Part shown: in pieces, positions 41,201-52,974 of the stretch
How the letters are laid out: the number at the start of each line of letters is the position of its first letter
How positions within the stretch are numbered: the first letter of the stretch is position 1
DNA from: Heterodera schachtii
Taxonomy: Eukaryota > Nematoda > Chromadorea > Rhabditida > Heteroderidae
NCBI GenBank assembly: GCA_023374025.1
Contig: SIJG01000010.1
Span: forward strand, 150,517 to 214,516
Reading direction: 5' to 3'
Length of the DNA stretch: 64,000 nt
Notes under the pieces: model-generated
What the model saw: the letters and a program-made list of their open reading frames with translations, nothing else
Told to the model about the DNA's origin: nothing
Databases searched by the model: none
Program-made: the position numbers and the translations under genes

Positions 41201-42761
41201 CTGTGCTGTTGGACTCTGATCAGTTTGTTGTCCTTGATTTTCTTCCTTATCATTTTGACTCTCCTCCTCCTCTCCATGTTGTCCTTGTTGATCAGCATCA
41301 GGCGATATTTCTGTTGGTTGTTCTTCCGCCGGTTGATCACCAGACTTTTCTTCTTCCGCTGTTGGCTCTTCATTTGGCTTTTCCTCCTCCTTCTCCTCCC
41401 CCTCTTCCTGCTGCTGGTGTTGATCACGGTCTCTTGGTGCTTGATCAGGCTCTTCCTGCGTCTTCTGATCATCCTCTGTCCGATGCTCTTGATCATGTTC
41501 TTCCTCCTTCGTCTTCTGATCATTCTCCTCCATCCCATGCTCTTGATCATGCTCTTCCTCATGAGTCTTCTGATCATCTTCCTCCGTCTGATGCTCTTCA
41601 TTTCCTTCTGCCGTTTCACCGTTCTGTTGCTGATCAGTGTCATCCGTGTTATGCTGATCCGGATTTTGTTCTTCGCCGGATGGATTTTGCTCTGCTGATT
41701 TGGCTGCTTCTCCTCCCCCATTGAGTTGCATCATCTTCTCCTCCTTATTCCTATGTATAGGTGCAAATTTAATATATTTCTATATTTTAGATTTCAAAAA
41801 TTTTCCAACAATCAAAATATGTTATACTTATAGTCATTATAATGATCTGTGCTGATCCAGGTTAAATGTTTTTTTTTTAGAAAAGGCCGGGTAAAAAAAC
41901 GGAATAGTAATTAGCTAGTCTAAATACATATTTACCGAAACTCGAAATATTTTGAAAAGTTTTTTTTAAAATTTTTATATTAATTTATTATTATTTAAAT
42001 TTCATATTATATTTTTTTGATTTTTAATTTATAAAAAAAAATTTCAAATTGGAAATTATCAATCAATTAGCAATTAATTACCTTTCCTGCTGGGGAACCC
42101 ATCGTTCGCCCTTTCGTCCGTCATTCAAATCGTCGGCACCGCTTCTCATGTTGCCTGATCTGGCCAAATGTTCAAGCGTTTTCTGAAGGTCGTCATCATG
42201 TTCTTCCTCGTTGCCAAAATCGACAGGGGCAGCTAAGAAAAAAAGTGGCATAAATTAAATGAAAAATTTATAAATTTGGGAATTTTGACCCTTTGCTATG
42301 AGATATGAAATTTCAACACCTATGTATTCCTTTTTCTAGGATTAGGCTCTAAATTAAAGTATTTTTTTTTTTTTGGATTTTCGACTTTTTTCTATATTTA
42401 TTTTTTCCAGTTTTTAGCAAATTTGTATCCCAATAACTCTTTTATTTTACAAGATAATAGGGGACCGCCAATTTTGTATAACTTTTTGGCATTTTACATA
42501 TAACAAAAATTTTGGGTTTTTAGTTTTTACATCTCATTTATTCTTAGAAAGATATCTAAAATTCGAGATCATAAGTATATATTTAAAATGGCGGATTTAT
42601 GAAATGCCAAATTCTGTTGAGTAAAAAAACTGCAGCAAACCTTGAACAGTAGCACAACAAAGAATGGACAAGAGGAAGAGAAGGATTAATGTAAGCCGCC
42701 CAGCTTGACAATGTGTTGCGCGTAACCGAAGCAACAGCAACAAAATACGTACAAATGCCAT
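35289..42761 (-). CDS. Large secreted acidic-repeat protein with C-terminal TSP1 domain, interrupted by a transposon
   Basis: Exons: 42761-42641, 42232-42082, 41750-40702, 40654-37171 (holding the 38268-39253 insertion), 37094-35780 and 35427-35289. Without the insertion and one target copy, every junction is in phase and the product is 1754 aa. The first exon has two hydrophobic segments (ILLLLLRL and LILLFLSILCCATVQ), the second a likely signal-peptide core. Exon 3 is E/Q/D-rich (DQNEEQE). Exon 4 has dozens of 13-17-residue repeats around PDQNKSGEDEAEEK. Exon 5 has QGQHGNGGDQLPNVDQTER-like repeats. The end is cysteine-rich: GEWSEWREIGSCTSDCGACG is a thrombospondin type 1 start, and the last exon supplies EPCNIGVCQYPLPSCC and CGPHKNDVKI. 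It is likely extracellular or cuticular. As sequenced, the frame stops at the left edge of the insertion, so this allele is broken unless the element is spliced out. AATAAA lies about 46 bp past the stop. Function unknown. Confidence 0.82.
38268..39253. mobile_element. 986-bp hAT-like non-autonomous transposon inserted in a coding exon
   Basis: The ends are inverted repeats beginning TAGAGTAGCAC, identical for the first 21 bp. They are flanked by a perfect 8-bp duplication, CTCCTACG, at 38260-38267 and 39254-39261. TAG-initial termini plus an 8-bp duplication are the hallmark of the hAT superfamily. Each arm continues for about 140 bp as CCGGGACCGGGA-type repeats in opposite orientation. The interior has no transposase. 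It carries tRNA-like A and B boxes and one copy of the CCGGCGG core at 38778-38803. Confidence 0.9.
38532..38586 (+). ncRNA. tRNA-like pol III promoter boxes (SINE-like) inside the hAT-like element
   Basis: TGGTGTAGTGG at 38532-38542 fits the A-box consensus TRGYNNARNNG at every position. GGTTCAATTCC at 38576-38586 fits the B box GGTTCRANTCC. They are 33 bp apart, as in tRNA genes. I could not fold a clean anticodon stem, so I read this as a tRNA-derived SINE head or decayed tRNA and not a working tRNA gene. Confidence 0.55.
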
Positions 42762-43576
42762 CAATCAGCAAAAAGAATGAATGGATGGGCAAATTTGGCA
42801 AAAATGAATTGGCATCAACAAAAAAAAATGAGGGCGAATTCGATTGACGATGAATGGTTGGGATGGGGGGGGGGATTTATTTAATTGATTGCCAAATTGC
42901 CAACAATTCTGAATTGACAGGGGAGGGGGGGGGGGGAGGAAAAGCCGCCCTCCTCCGGCTTCTCTTGCCCAGTCAATGCTTCATGTTTGTTTGTGTAGCT
43001 GCTTCTGCTGATGGGTGTGCCCCCCCCCCCCCTCCCCCCAAACTGTCGGCGGATAAATCGACGAATGGAAAAATGTATCACTGACAAATGAGTGAGGATG
43101 ATAATTATGATGAACTTGCCGAAGCAGCAGCGGGGCACACAATTAATAATTAATAATTAATTAACTATTGAACTTTTTTGCTGCCATCACAGGCTAATGA
43201 TAAAAGGGTAAATTTTTTTCCTGTCATGCTTCCATTTGTTCAAACAAATCATGGAGCATGTTGGTTGGAATTGTATCCCCCCCATTTTTTGTGGCCAAGG
43301 GATAGGATTTTTACGGGGGTGGGATTCCCAATCCCGCAAAATCTTGGGAACTCCCGCATACCACATTTTTTTTTTGCCAATTTTTAATTTTCTGAGTATC
43401 TCCGACCCGGCATAGCGGAATCTCTACATGTTCAGACAGGGTCATATTTCGAATTTTTGATCATTTCTCCTCTCTTTATTAGATAAGGGAGGTCATGGCC
43501 GCTTTAATAGAGGTGATTTGGCAATAATTTATATTATAATTTCATTTCTGGGTATGCACATGTCGCTTTTCAATTA
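42762..43576. other. Intergenic region
   Basis: Nothing coding is supported. There are poly-G runs near 42866 and 42925, a C10 run near 43021 and AT-rich DNA. TTTATT at about 43476 (AATAAA on the minus strand) may be the polyadenylation signal of the RING-CH gene. Confidence 0.5.
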
Positions 43577-46500
43577 TCATTTTCCGCTTAGCATCAAATC
43601 ATCCACCGACACCGTCACCACCGGTGGTGATGCCAAGATGGCCGGCTGATTGGCACTTTGGTTTCCTGCTTCAACATTGTCCAGGTTCGGCACCCTTTGC
43701 CAGTCAGCGGCGGTGGCATCGTTGTCGCTGCTGTCCGTCATCATTGTCGTGGTAGCAGCAGCTGCTGCTACGACCACTCCCCCGATCAGTTGCCGTTGTT
43801 GTTGCTGTTGTACTGCTCGCCGTCGTCGTCGCTGTTGCGTGGTGGTGTCCATGCTGGGCGAGTAGTTGCGAATTCGCCAGTTCCGATTGGTGGCCCAAAA
43901 TCGGGTGATGGCACGAAAAACGGTCACTTCGGCACGGTATTGAGTGAACAGTGCCAAAAAGAAGGCGCAAAAGAACAGCACAGCGGCGGCGATCAGTAGC
44001 AGAAACTATTGGCAGATAAAGAGTGATTAATCAATACGATTCACCCATTTGGATTTTTTTATGGGTCGTTGATCTCGAGTCAATGGCAACATGGCAATCG
44101 TACAAAAGGCAACTCGTACAATAATTTTTTTTAGAAAAAAAAAGCAAATTAAGCCTTAAGCCTAAGCCTAGGCTAAGCCTAAGCCTAGCTTGAAGCTTAG
44201 ACCTAGCCTAAGCCATTGACGAGTTGTCTGTGCACGAGTTGTCATGACATCCTTGATCTCGTGTCGAGCTTGTCTCGTGTTTTTTATGTTTTGGCATGAC
44301 TAAGCGCTCTGGTTCTCACTTTTTGATCAGTTTTTCCGATCAATTCGCTCAGGTCAGTCTGTTGTTGGTGTTGTTCGCTTAGTGTGATTGTTCGTACTGC
44401 TGAAGCGGAATTGGAAGAAGCCGAAGAGGAGGAGGAGGAGGAGGAGACACTTGTGTGAACAGAGGAGACGGACAGTCGACTAAACGGCACAGAATTTAGC
44501 ATCATTTAAACTGTGGATATGCATGCCAAAATTCAGAAAAATTTCACACTTCCAGCAGGTTATGCTTCGCGCCTCACCCCCCCCCCCTAAAAAATTTTAA
44601 TTGGGCGGCGGGGGGGGGGGGGGGGGAGGGCGGGGTTTCAAGAATGCTAATCACAAAAATTACAGTTAATTTATCTAATTGTAACTATTTGCGAAAAATT
44701 TAAATCTTCGTTCAAATTACATCTGCTGTCAAAAACAAATTTTATATTCGTTATCAACGGCACTGAAAAGTCCTAAGAAATTTTTAAAGAAATTTCAGGG
44801 GGAATGGCGGCTGAACCCGGAAATACCAAAATTTGTCAATTTTTGGCACAAAAAACGAAAAGGAGTGAAAAATATAAAATTATTTTTCCAAAAAGAAATT
44901 TATTTTTTTTTAATTAGAAATGAGTTCAACTATTTTATGTTCATTTTTCTTGAATTAGTGCCCCAATTCTCCGGAAAAAATTTGGTGCCAAATTTTCCAA
45001 ACACTCCAAATTAGAAATTAGCATCTCCTCCCCCCCCCCCCCCCCTCCTTCAAAATCCAATTTTGCTGTTTGTACAGACAGAGAGCAACATAATTAATGC
45101 CATTGAAGATGCTGTGCCGGGGGGAGTGAACCACTAATCCATGCCGCGCACGGCCGGCCATCCCCGTCATTGTCCCCGTCCCCATCATGGCATTGGCACT
45201 AACTAATCCATCATCATCCACAAAACATAGACAGCAAACCCCCCAGGGATGGGGGCAAAATGAGGAAAATATGAATATTTATGCCCTCCAGAGACAATCA
45301 TTGTGGTGGTTGCATGGCATTTTATTTAATGGCATGCCATTTTTGCATGGGACAATAGGCCCACTCATTCATTTCCTTCAATTTCGTGCCATTTATTATT
45401 TGGGGGGTTGGCCCACACCCCAATTCGGTTTGGCACTTTCGCACATTTGAAGAGTGCCGGGACCTATAAGCAGCTGCAACTGACAAATGAGGTCATATGG
45501 GCCCTCGGAACCCATACTTTGCCAATTTTTTAATAAAAATTTAAATTTATATTGCCAATTTTTAAAATTAAATTTAAAAATGAGGCAATCATCGATAGGC
45601 TCCCTCTCTTTTTGACAAAAAAAAAATATTTTAAGCTATTAAAAATCCATGAGAAAAATCAGCAATTCTCATAAAATATTTAATTTCCGATGATTTTTAG
45701 TTGCAAAATTCAGGTTGCTTCTTGCTGCATGTCTTTAAGAGAATTTTCGAACAAATTGGCACGGAAATTCGCGTTTTTTCAGGGGAGGGGGTGGGTGGAG
45801 GATACGAATTTATCGAAAAACACTATTAAAATAGCAGAGGGGATCGAACTTGCCAACAGCGGCCACCGATGCCATTGCAATTCGTTGTTGCTCAACCACC
45901 GACAAATGGTAAATGGCAACCCAGGCACAAATGGTCATAATGATGAGCAGAAGCACACAAATTGTGTTCAACACTTTGTCACTGAGCTCCATGAATGGGA
46001 AATGGAGATGGGCAAGCTGTTGGAAAAGCACACATAAACAACAATGATTAATGTTAGATATCCCAGGCAAAATTTCGGAAATCGGAAATGGAATTCATAA
46101 AGCCAAAAAAAATTTGGAAATCGGAATTCATAAAGCCAAAAAAAATTTGGAAATCGGAAATCGGAATTCATAAAGCCAAAAAAAATTGGAAATCGGAAAT
46201 CGGAATTCATAAAGCCAAAAAAAATTTGGAAATCGGTATTAGGAATTCATAAAGCCAAAAAAATTTTGGAAATCGGTATTCGGCATTCCGTGCCCAAAAA
46301 AAAGTGTGTAAATTTTTTGATTTGTCAATGTCATAGAAAAATTTATAAATTTTTTGAAAATAAAAAAATATTAAAAATTTCGACCAAATTTTAAGCAGAT
46401 AAATATTTTAGCAACTATTATTTTGGCATTTTTTGGCAACTATTCCAGTTAATTGTTTTGTGATTTACGCCACTTAAATTCGGAATTCTAAACTCAAATT

Positions 46501-47296
46501 ATCTCAAATTATCATATCAAGATACTGTAATTGATTGAATTATTTTATACTGTACTCCTCACATCGATGAACGCATTGCGCCGGTAGCGATAGCCGCACA
46601 GTTCACAGCGCGGCACGGCGCTCGACTTGCGCGACGACACTTCAATCCAATGGGCCAAGCAGTGCCTTGGAAGGGGTCAATTTTATTTTCCAGTCGAATT
46701 GATAATAATTGTTTAAATTTTAATAATTTTCCTCTTTATCAGGCTTTTGGCTGGTAAACAAACGTAATTATTTACCGGTTTTTAACCGCTTACGGTAATT
46801 ACCGATAATTGACCAATCGGTAACGGTAAATGGAACGGTAATTACGGCGGTAAATTTTGTAGTGCCGCTCACTATATTTGGTATATAATCCTGTGCTGAT
46901 GCGATGCCAGCAGATGATGACAATTTACCTGTGCACGTGCTGAACAGAGCCGGCACAACGGCATGGCGTGATCAGCGGACGACAGCGCGTGTCCGTGTCC
47001 AGCAGACAAATGCGGCACTGACGCAGCACGGAGTTGGAGCAGGACGAGGAGGCGGATGAAAACACGGGTCGACCAATCAGTGGACAGTTTGGCGACGACG
47101 GCGAAGGCGTAAATGAGCAGGACGGATGTGGCAACGAGACGGGGGAACAGCAGGCATCAGACTCAAAAAAAAATTGGGGAAAAATTGGCATTGGCATGGA
47201 TTTTAATTTTGCAGAAATCCGCTATGATCTGTCTACCTTTTCCTGATCGGCCTCCATTTGATCAACCGTCGCTGATGAAGCTTCGATCAATTTCAT
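43577..47296 (-). CDS. MARCH-type membrane RING-CH E3 ubiquitin ligase
   Basis: Exons: 47296-47237, 47161-46929, 46665-46563, 46016-45850, 44479-44320 and 44005-43577, about 383 aa. The RING-CH (C4HC3) finger reads CRICLLDTDTRC, CRCAG, HVHRHCLAHW, CELCGYRY, near residues 79-124. Two membrane segments follow: VLNTICVLLLIIMTICAWVA and FLLLIAAAVLFFCAFFLALF. The second leads into FTQYRAEVTVFRAITRFW, the position of the MARCH1/8 FMYVQCKVYVQLWKRL segment. Such proteins transfer ubiquitin to membrane proteins in the secretory and endosomal system. The serine-rich exon 44479-44320 is the weakest call. To stay in phase, exon 4 must end at a poor GT site (45850), whereas a much better-looking GC site (G|GCAAGT, exon end 45854) would need a different partner. 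The C-terminal exon is Q-, A- and T-rich. Confidence 0.83.
44150..44214 (+). repeat. Interstitial GCCTAA (TTAGGC-like) tract
   Basis: Degenerate TAAGCC/GCCTAA repeats, partly inverted (CCTAGGCT, AGCTTGAAGCTT), make up this stretch in intron 5 of the RING-CH gene. TTAGGC is the telomere repeat of Caenorhabditis and many nematodes. Short CAACTCGT words occur on both sides in opposite orientation. Confidence 0.7.
46083..46285 (+). repeat. Tandem repeat with GAATTCATAAAGCC unit, five copies
   Basis: The unit GGAATTCATAAAGCCAAAAA followed by AATTTGGAAATC occurs five times with spacing of about 36-46 bp. The last copies are diverged (TCGGTATTAGG, TCGGTATTCGG). It lies in the intron between exons 46665-46563 and 46016-45850 of the RING-CH gene. 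Confidence 0.9.
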
Positions 47297-50200
47297 TTTT
47301 ATTATTGAAATTTGCGGAATCTAAAGAGGAAGATGATAGATGAGCTTGGATCAAGAATATGAGACTCTGAACACTGCCAACTCTTAGTTTTTTTTTTTTT
47401 TTGAAATTTCATGGCATATAAATTTTGAAAATTTTCCAAAAATTTTTCTCCCTTAGCCCACAAATTGGTGCCACAAGCAACTTTGCAACTGTTTCAGTAT
47501 CAAAAAAGAAACAACAGCGACAAAGAATTGAAAGAAGCGGCGGCGAGCGGGGGGGGGGGGGGGGAAGGATTGTCGAGGAATGGAATTGGGGGGGGGAGGG
47601 CAAAACGAAGAAAATTGGGTTAATGTGAGCCATTCAATGAACGGGCACACCAAATGGGAGGGGGGGGGGGGGGAGACGGCGGCGAGGGCATCGCACCCCC
47701 CCAGGGGACAAAGTGGTCTTACACACTGCTGGATGAGCGGGAGGATGGGGGAGGGGGGTAAATTGAGGGACGGACAGCTGCCCCCCCCCCCCCCTCTATC
47801 TTCGAACCCATCACCCCGCACTTCCATCGGAAACATTTTTCGGCCGGCAGGGGGCGGCCAACACAAATTGCAAAGCGGGGGGCAAAAGCAAAAAGTGTTT
47901 AATGATGGGTGGCATTGGTGGTGGTGGCGGAAATTTGGAATTTGTAAGAAAATTTGAAATTTATTTTGGACCTTGGTATTTCTTAGAATTTTTTGAAATT
48001 TTGCTAAGCAAATTTGGATTGGATAAAGGATTTATTGTTTTTTGAATCAAGATTTAATAACCAATGGGACATATAATTTTTGGCCATAAATTCTCGACTT
48101 TTAATAAATTGCCAAAATTGTCTGTTGGCCACCGCAAAAGTCTCGACTGTTGCAACAGAAGCCGATGGATGGACTGATGGTGATGGTGACCCATTTTTAT
48201 GATACACAAAGGAAGAGCAGAAGCAGCAACAGAAGGGGACATTGTTGGATTTGGATATTAAATTTAGCCGAGAAAATCTCCTAAATGCCCAGAGGGCACA
48301 GAGAAGGAAAGGGGGCGGGGACGCTTTTTCGGCGAGATCGGACACAAAGGGACGGGGGACTGAGACCAAACCAAATAAATGTGTGAGGGGCCTGTCTGCT
48401 GTCTGCTGATGATGTCCTCCCCCGAGGGCATAAACACATCGGCAGAATAAATGGCGTTTTCTGATGCTGCTGCTGGAGGACTTGGACGGGGACGGACACA
48501 CACAATGATGATGGTGAGGGAGAGAAAGAAGGAGTCGAGTCAGCAAAGGAAATGGGGTGCTGGAATTGGGGGGGGGGGGGGGAGGGGAGGGAAAAGCCGG
48601 GACAAAGTGACAAAGGGTGGGGGGGGGGGGAAAGCCGGGGGGACAAAGTGACAAAGACAGATATATCCCACGCACCCTCAGCCCCCCCCCCCCCCCCCTT
48701 AGTTGCCACAGGGAGGAGGAGGAGGAAGAGGAAATGAATGGCACAATGGAGGAGAGAACAAGGAAGGGAAGCCCTATGGGGTGCCAAAAAAATTGGTTGT
48801 CAAGTGTAGGCACAATGAAAATTTGGCAACTGGGTAAAAAGATGGATGAAAATATGACAAAATTTTGAGTGGCAAAAAATTTTTTGGTTATGGGAAATAA
48901 TTTTTTTGTGGAAGGGAGGGCAAATTTGGTGGCGGCAACAAAAAAAATTTTTTATTTTTTTGTGTGTACTTTTGGCATAATCGGTGATTAAAAAAGATGG
49001 CGATTTTTGGAAAATGGGAAGGAATATTGGGGGATGGGGATGGATGGGTCACAAAATTGGCCCATAAAATTTGGGCTGGGATGGGATACGAATGTCCCCC
49101 TTTCCCTCCCCCCCACCCCAAATTCTCCGCCACTCCTTCGCATTCCTCCCTCACCCACCAATTCCTCCCCTCCCCTCCCTCACGGGACCAACCGGCTCAG
49201 ATGACTGACTGACTGTGACTGACTATTATTCTGTGCTGTGTTGGGGGGGGGGGGGCTCTATTGGAGGGAAATGCGAGGGGGAGGACTGGTAAATTGGAGA
49301 ATTGGGGAATCGAAGCAGCAAATTTTTGACAGGAATGAGTTAGTATATAGTAGTGCCAGCGCCGAGGAGAGCAAATGGCAGTGCCAAAAATTGCATTAGA
49401 GCATTTTTTGGGGGCGGAGGGATTGGCATTTGCAAATTTAGTTTTTTTGGCACGATTTGGCTGGTATTTAATCGGAAATGTAAACATTTGTGTGAAGAAG
49501 CCTTTTTTTTTTTTTGCAAATACAAGGTTTCGATACCCGACATATTTGACATGAGAAAGCGAGATCGACCAAACCAGCAGAGGGGCCTCAAAAAAAAAAT
49601 CTTAGAATTTGGCGGAATAATTTTGGGACCGCGAAATTTTATTTGCAGAATAATAAAAAAAAAAGTTTTCAAACAATCAAATTAAACAATCTTGAGATAT
49701 TGGGCGATTGAATGTCCATAAATTTTGTATGATTATAAAAATAAGATTAATTCATTCATAACTTTTTTAGAAACAACCAAATTTAAGTTTCTTTATTTGG
49801 AAAGATAAACCAAAGTTTTCTCCATTATTGAGTTAAATTTAATTATGGTTTGACTTAATTAAATTTAATACTACTCTCGTTGATACTTTTTTAGGTTTAC
49901 CCAAATTGACACTTTTTTAGGAACAATCTATCATCTAATTTATTTTATTTAAGAATTAAAAGTGGAAATTTGAAAGAAAAAATCATTAAATTCAAATATT
50001 AAAAAATTGATTTTCATTAAAGTAATTATTTTATTTTTTTACACATCATTTTTTCGGAGCGTTTTCGGGGGGGGGGGGGGGGGGAGGAAGGCGCAGGTGG
50101 TGCCGATAAGCGCCGCCGGAAAAAAATTATGGAATTATTGATGAGGTTTGCCGTACTAATTGATATTAATTGAAACAAAACTTTAAAAAAAATTTATCCA

Positions 50201-52974
50201 GCCCTCAAAATTTAGGAAAAAATCTAAAAAATGGCAGTAGGCCTGCTGCCATACATTCACAAAAATAAGAATACCTAAATGACCTTAATTTGGCGTTATT
50301 TTGCGCCCCAATTTACCGCACCGCCGCCGGTGGTATTTATTTGTTATGTACACACACAAAAATTAGTGAGAAGGAAGAAATAGAGGAGCAATAAATTAGC
50401 AAAAGAGGAAATCAGCAGCGCCGAAAAAGAATGCAAAAAAAAAAACAATGTCAACACAACACAACGCCACACACACACACAAAAAATAAAACAAAAACAA
50501 AAGGGCATTCCAATCCCAACGGAAATCGGCAAATGAAATAAAAGCAAAAAAAAAAAAGTAGCGGAAAATCGGCGGGCGGCGAAAATTTGAGGGCGAACTA
50601 ATGACGACGACGAAGACGACGATGATGCTGGTGGAGGATGTGGGAAAAGCAGTGGCAGAAGAAGCAGGAGGAGAAGAAGCATTGGGGGGCGGGGACGGCG
50701 TGTAAAGAAAATGGGGAGGGGGCAGTGAAAAAAGGGAGGGGGGGGCAGGCAGGGGATGAAAATTGATTTTATGAGGTAAAGCAAAACCGACGGAGGACGT
50801 GGGGGGGGGGGCGGCACGGGAAGAGCACCAATTCTTAAAACCCAATGCAATTGGTGGATTTGAATGTGAACTTCCTGCAGAGTATGTACACCCATGTTGG
50901 TGGTGGTGGTGGTGTTGGTGTTCAGCTGAGAGCGGGGACAAGTGAGTCCCTTCTGCTGGGTTTGGGTTTTTTGGAAAAATATATGTACACGGAAAATGTT
51001 AAAATTAAAAGTCCAAAATGTATAAAAAAAATTTACATAGTACAATTAAAATGAGGTCCTCTTTTTTTCACAATTACCACCTGTAAAATCTATTGCGCTT
51101 CTGACAATTTTAGATTTATGGTGGACAAAATCGATATAAAATAATTAGTATAAAAAGTTGAAAGTTAAGAAACCAAAGCACCTGCTGCTGGCCCCGTTAT
51201 GGATGGCACTCTCCAGCGATGCGCGAGATCGCAAATTTCACGAACTCAAGACCCATAAGTCATAATTTTATCAAGTCGAGACTCTAAACAGAGACTCTAG
51301 AGGTTACAAGTTAGTTGGAAAACAGGACAACATTCCTAGAAAAGGTCTGTTGCCACATTGGACTCAAACGGCTGCGAGCGCTCGGAATGCCAAAAACGGA
51401 GTGTTTCTATCAGCAAATTTCCATCCACTCCATGCGCTCATCATTGGATTTGCTGATGCTCTCGCCAAAATGCCATTGGGTGCGCAATGGCATCATGATA
51501 ATCGCCGCAGGCATTGACACTGCGCACAAATGTTTTGTCATCATATTGCATCAATCAATTTAGTTAATTAATCATTCGGATTTGATTTCAAAGCAATTCT
51601 AGTAGCCTTTTAATTGGTCAGATCATTTAAATTTGTTAGTCATTGATTTACCATTTTCCCATTGAACCGTCAATTAATCAGCCAAATTGATTAAATCGGC
51701 TTACTATCGTTGCCAAAAAAATGTTTCGTAAAAGGACAAATGCCAATTGGTCCTCGAAAATTTTCACCGGCGGTGCTGCACTCAATCACAGTTATGGAAA
51801 TTACGGCATTTGAGGCACTCCGTCATTTTGGATTACTGTATTCCGTAATTGAACAAAAAAAGTTTCCGTAATTACGAGCTACGGATTTTCATAACATTGA
51901 AATCCAGTAATTACATGCAGTCTCTGCTGATATTTTCATCCTTATTTCGCTCGATTCGTTGAACATTTATTTTTTCAATCCGTCCCCCGACTCCCTTCCC
52001 CCCCCCCCCCCCCTTGTAGTGCTTCTATGGGAAAACGCTTTATCGATGGAATATATAAAATAGCAATGATGAAAATAGCCGGGGGGGGGGGGGGAATTGT
52101 TGGGACAACATTCATTACATAATGCATAATGGAGGATGATCATCATCATCATCATCATCGACCAACCAACCCCCCATTCCCCCCGCGGCGTTCCTTCCCA
52201 TTTCACTGCCTTCCCCCCCCCCCCCCCCCCCCCCCCGGGGGGTTCCTTCCCATTCCATTCACTTTTTGCCATTCCCAGCAGCCATTTACACACATCACAC
52301 ACCCACTACTGATGAGAGAGCAAGCAGCAAATTGTTGAATAATAATGAATGAATGTGACACAAAAGTCGGCTGGAGGGGGGGGGGGGGGGAATAGTTAGC
52401 CATTTTCATTTTCATTTTCAATTGGAAAATCGCATTTCAATTGCTGACAGACGCGGAGGAACGAACACAGCGTTCTCTGATCCGCGCTGGTGTTGGTGTG
52501 TTTAATTTTAGATTAAATTATGTGAGGTCTCCGCGGACGTCTAGCAGCACAGCAGAGGACAAAATGTCTGTCGACTCGGACAAATTGCCGACTCTCGGAA
52601 AAAAAAATTGTCGAGATAACCAACGTTTAATTTAAACAAAAAATTACCGATCATTATGTTTTAAATTCCATTTGTTTTTTCTTAAATTTTTGTTGGGTCC
52701 AAAAATTTTTTCGGCACTTAAATTTGCCAATTATTTTTATTGCCCCCTAATTTTTTTTCTATTATGAATTTACATGTCCATTTATTTTTCACGTAATTTT
52801 TGTCACTCTCGATTGATGCTTTCTTTCCTCAAGAGTCTTGGCCTCGACTCTCGAGTTTTCAACCAACCTCGAGTACCGTACACCTTCAACAATTAACCAA
52901 CTTTTCTTTACTGTGAAATTTTGTTTTAAAGATTGTATTTGAACATATTTTTCCACCATTCTATTTATTGTACA
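47297..52974. other. 5.7-kb intergenic region rich in poly-G/poly-C
   Basis: I support no gene here. Homopolymer G or C runs of 10-25 bases lie near 47549, 47655, 47781, 48569, 48682, 49240, 50068, 52001, 52081, 52213 and 52376, among purine-rich strands. Long frames at 48004-48813 and 50344-51045 are compositional. A CCGGCGG-core copy lies at 50095-50119. CTCGAG-type fragments occur near 51215-51300 and 52800-52880. Confidence 0.6.

Noticed and set aside
48004..48813. 269-codon minus-strand frame
   Set aside because: It is compositional, made of poly-C and CT tracts, with no conserved motif. The same holds for 50344-51045 and 47453-47866.
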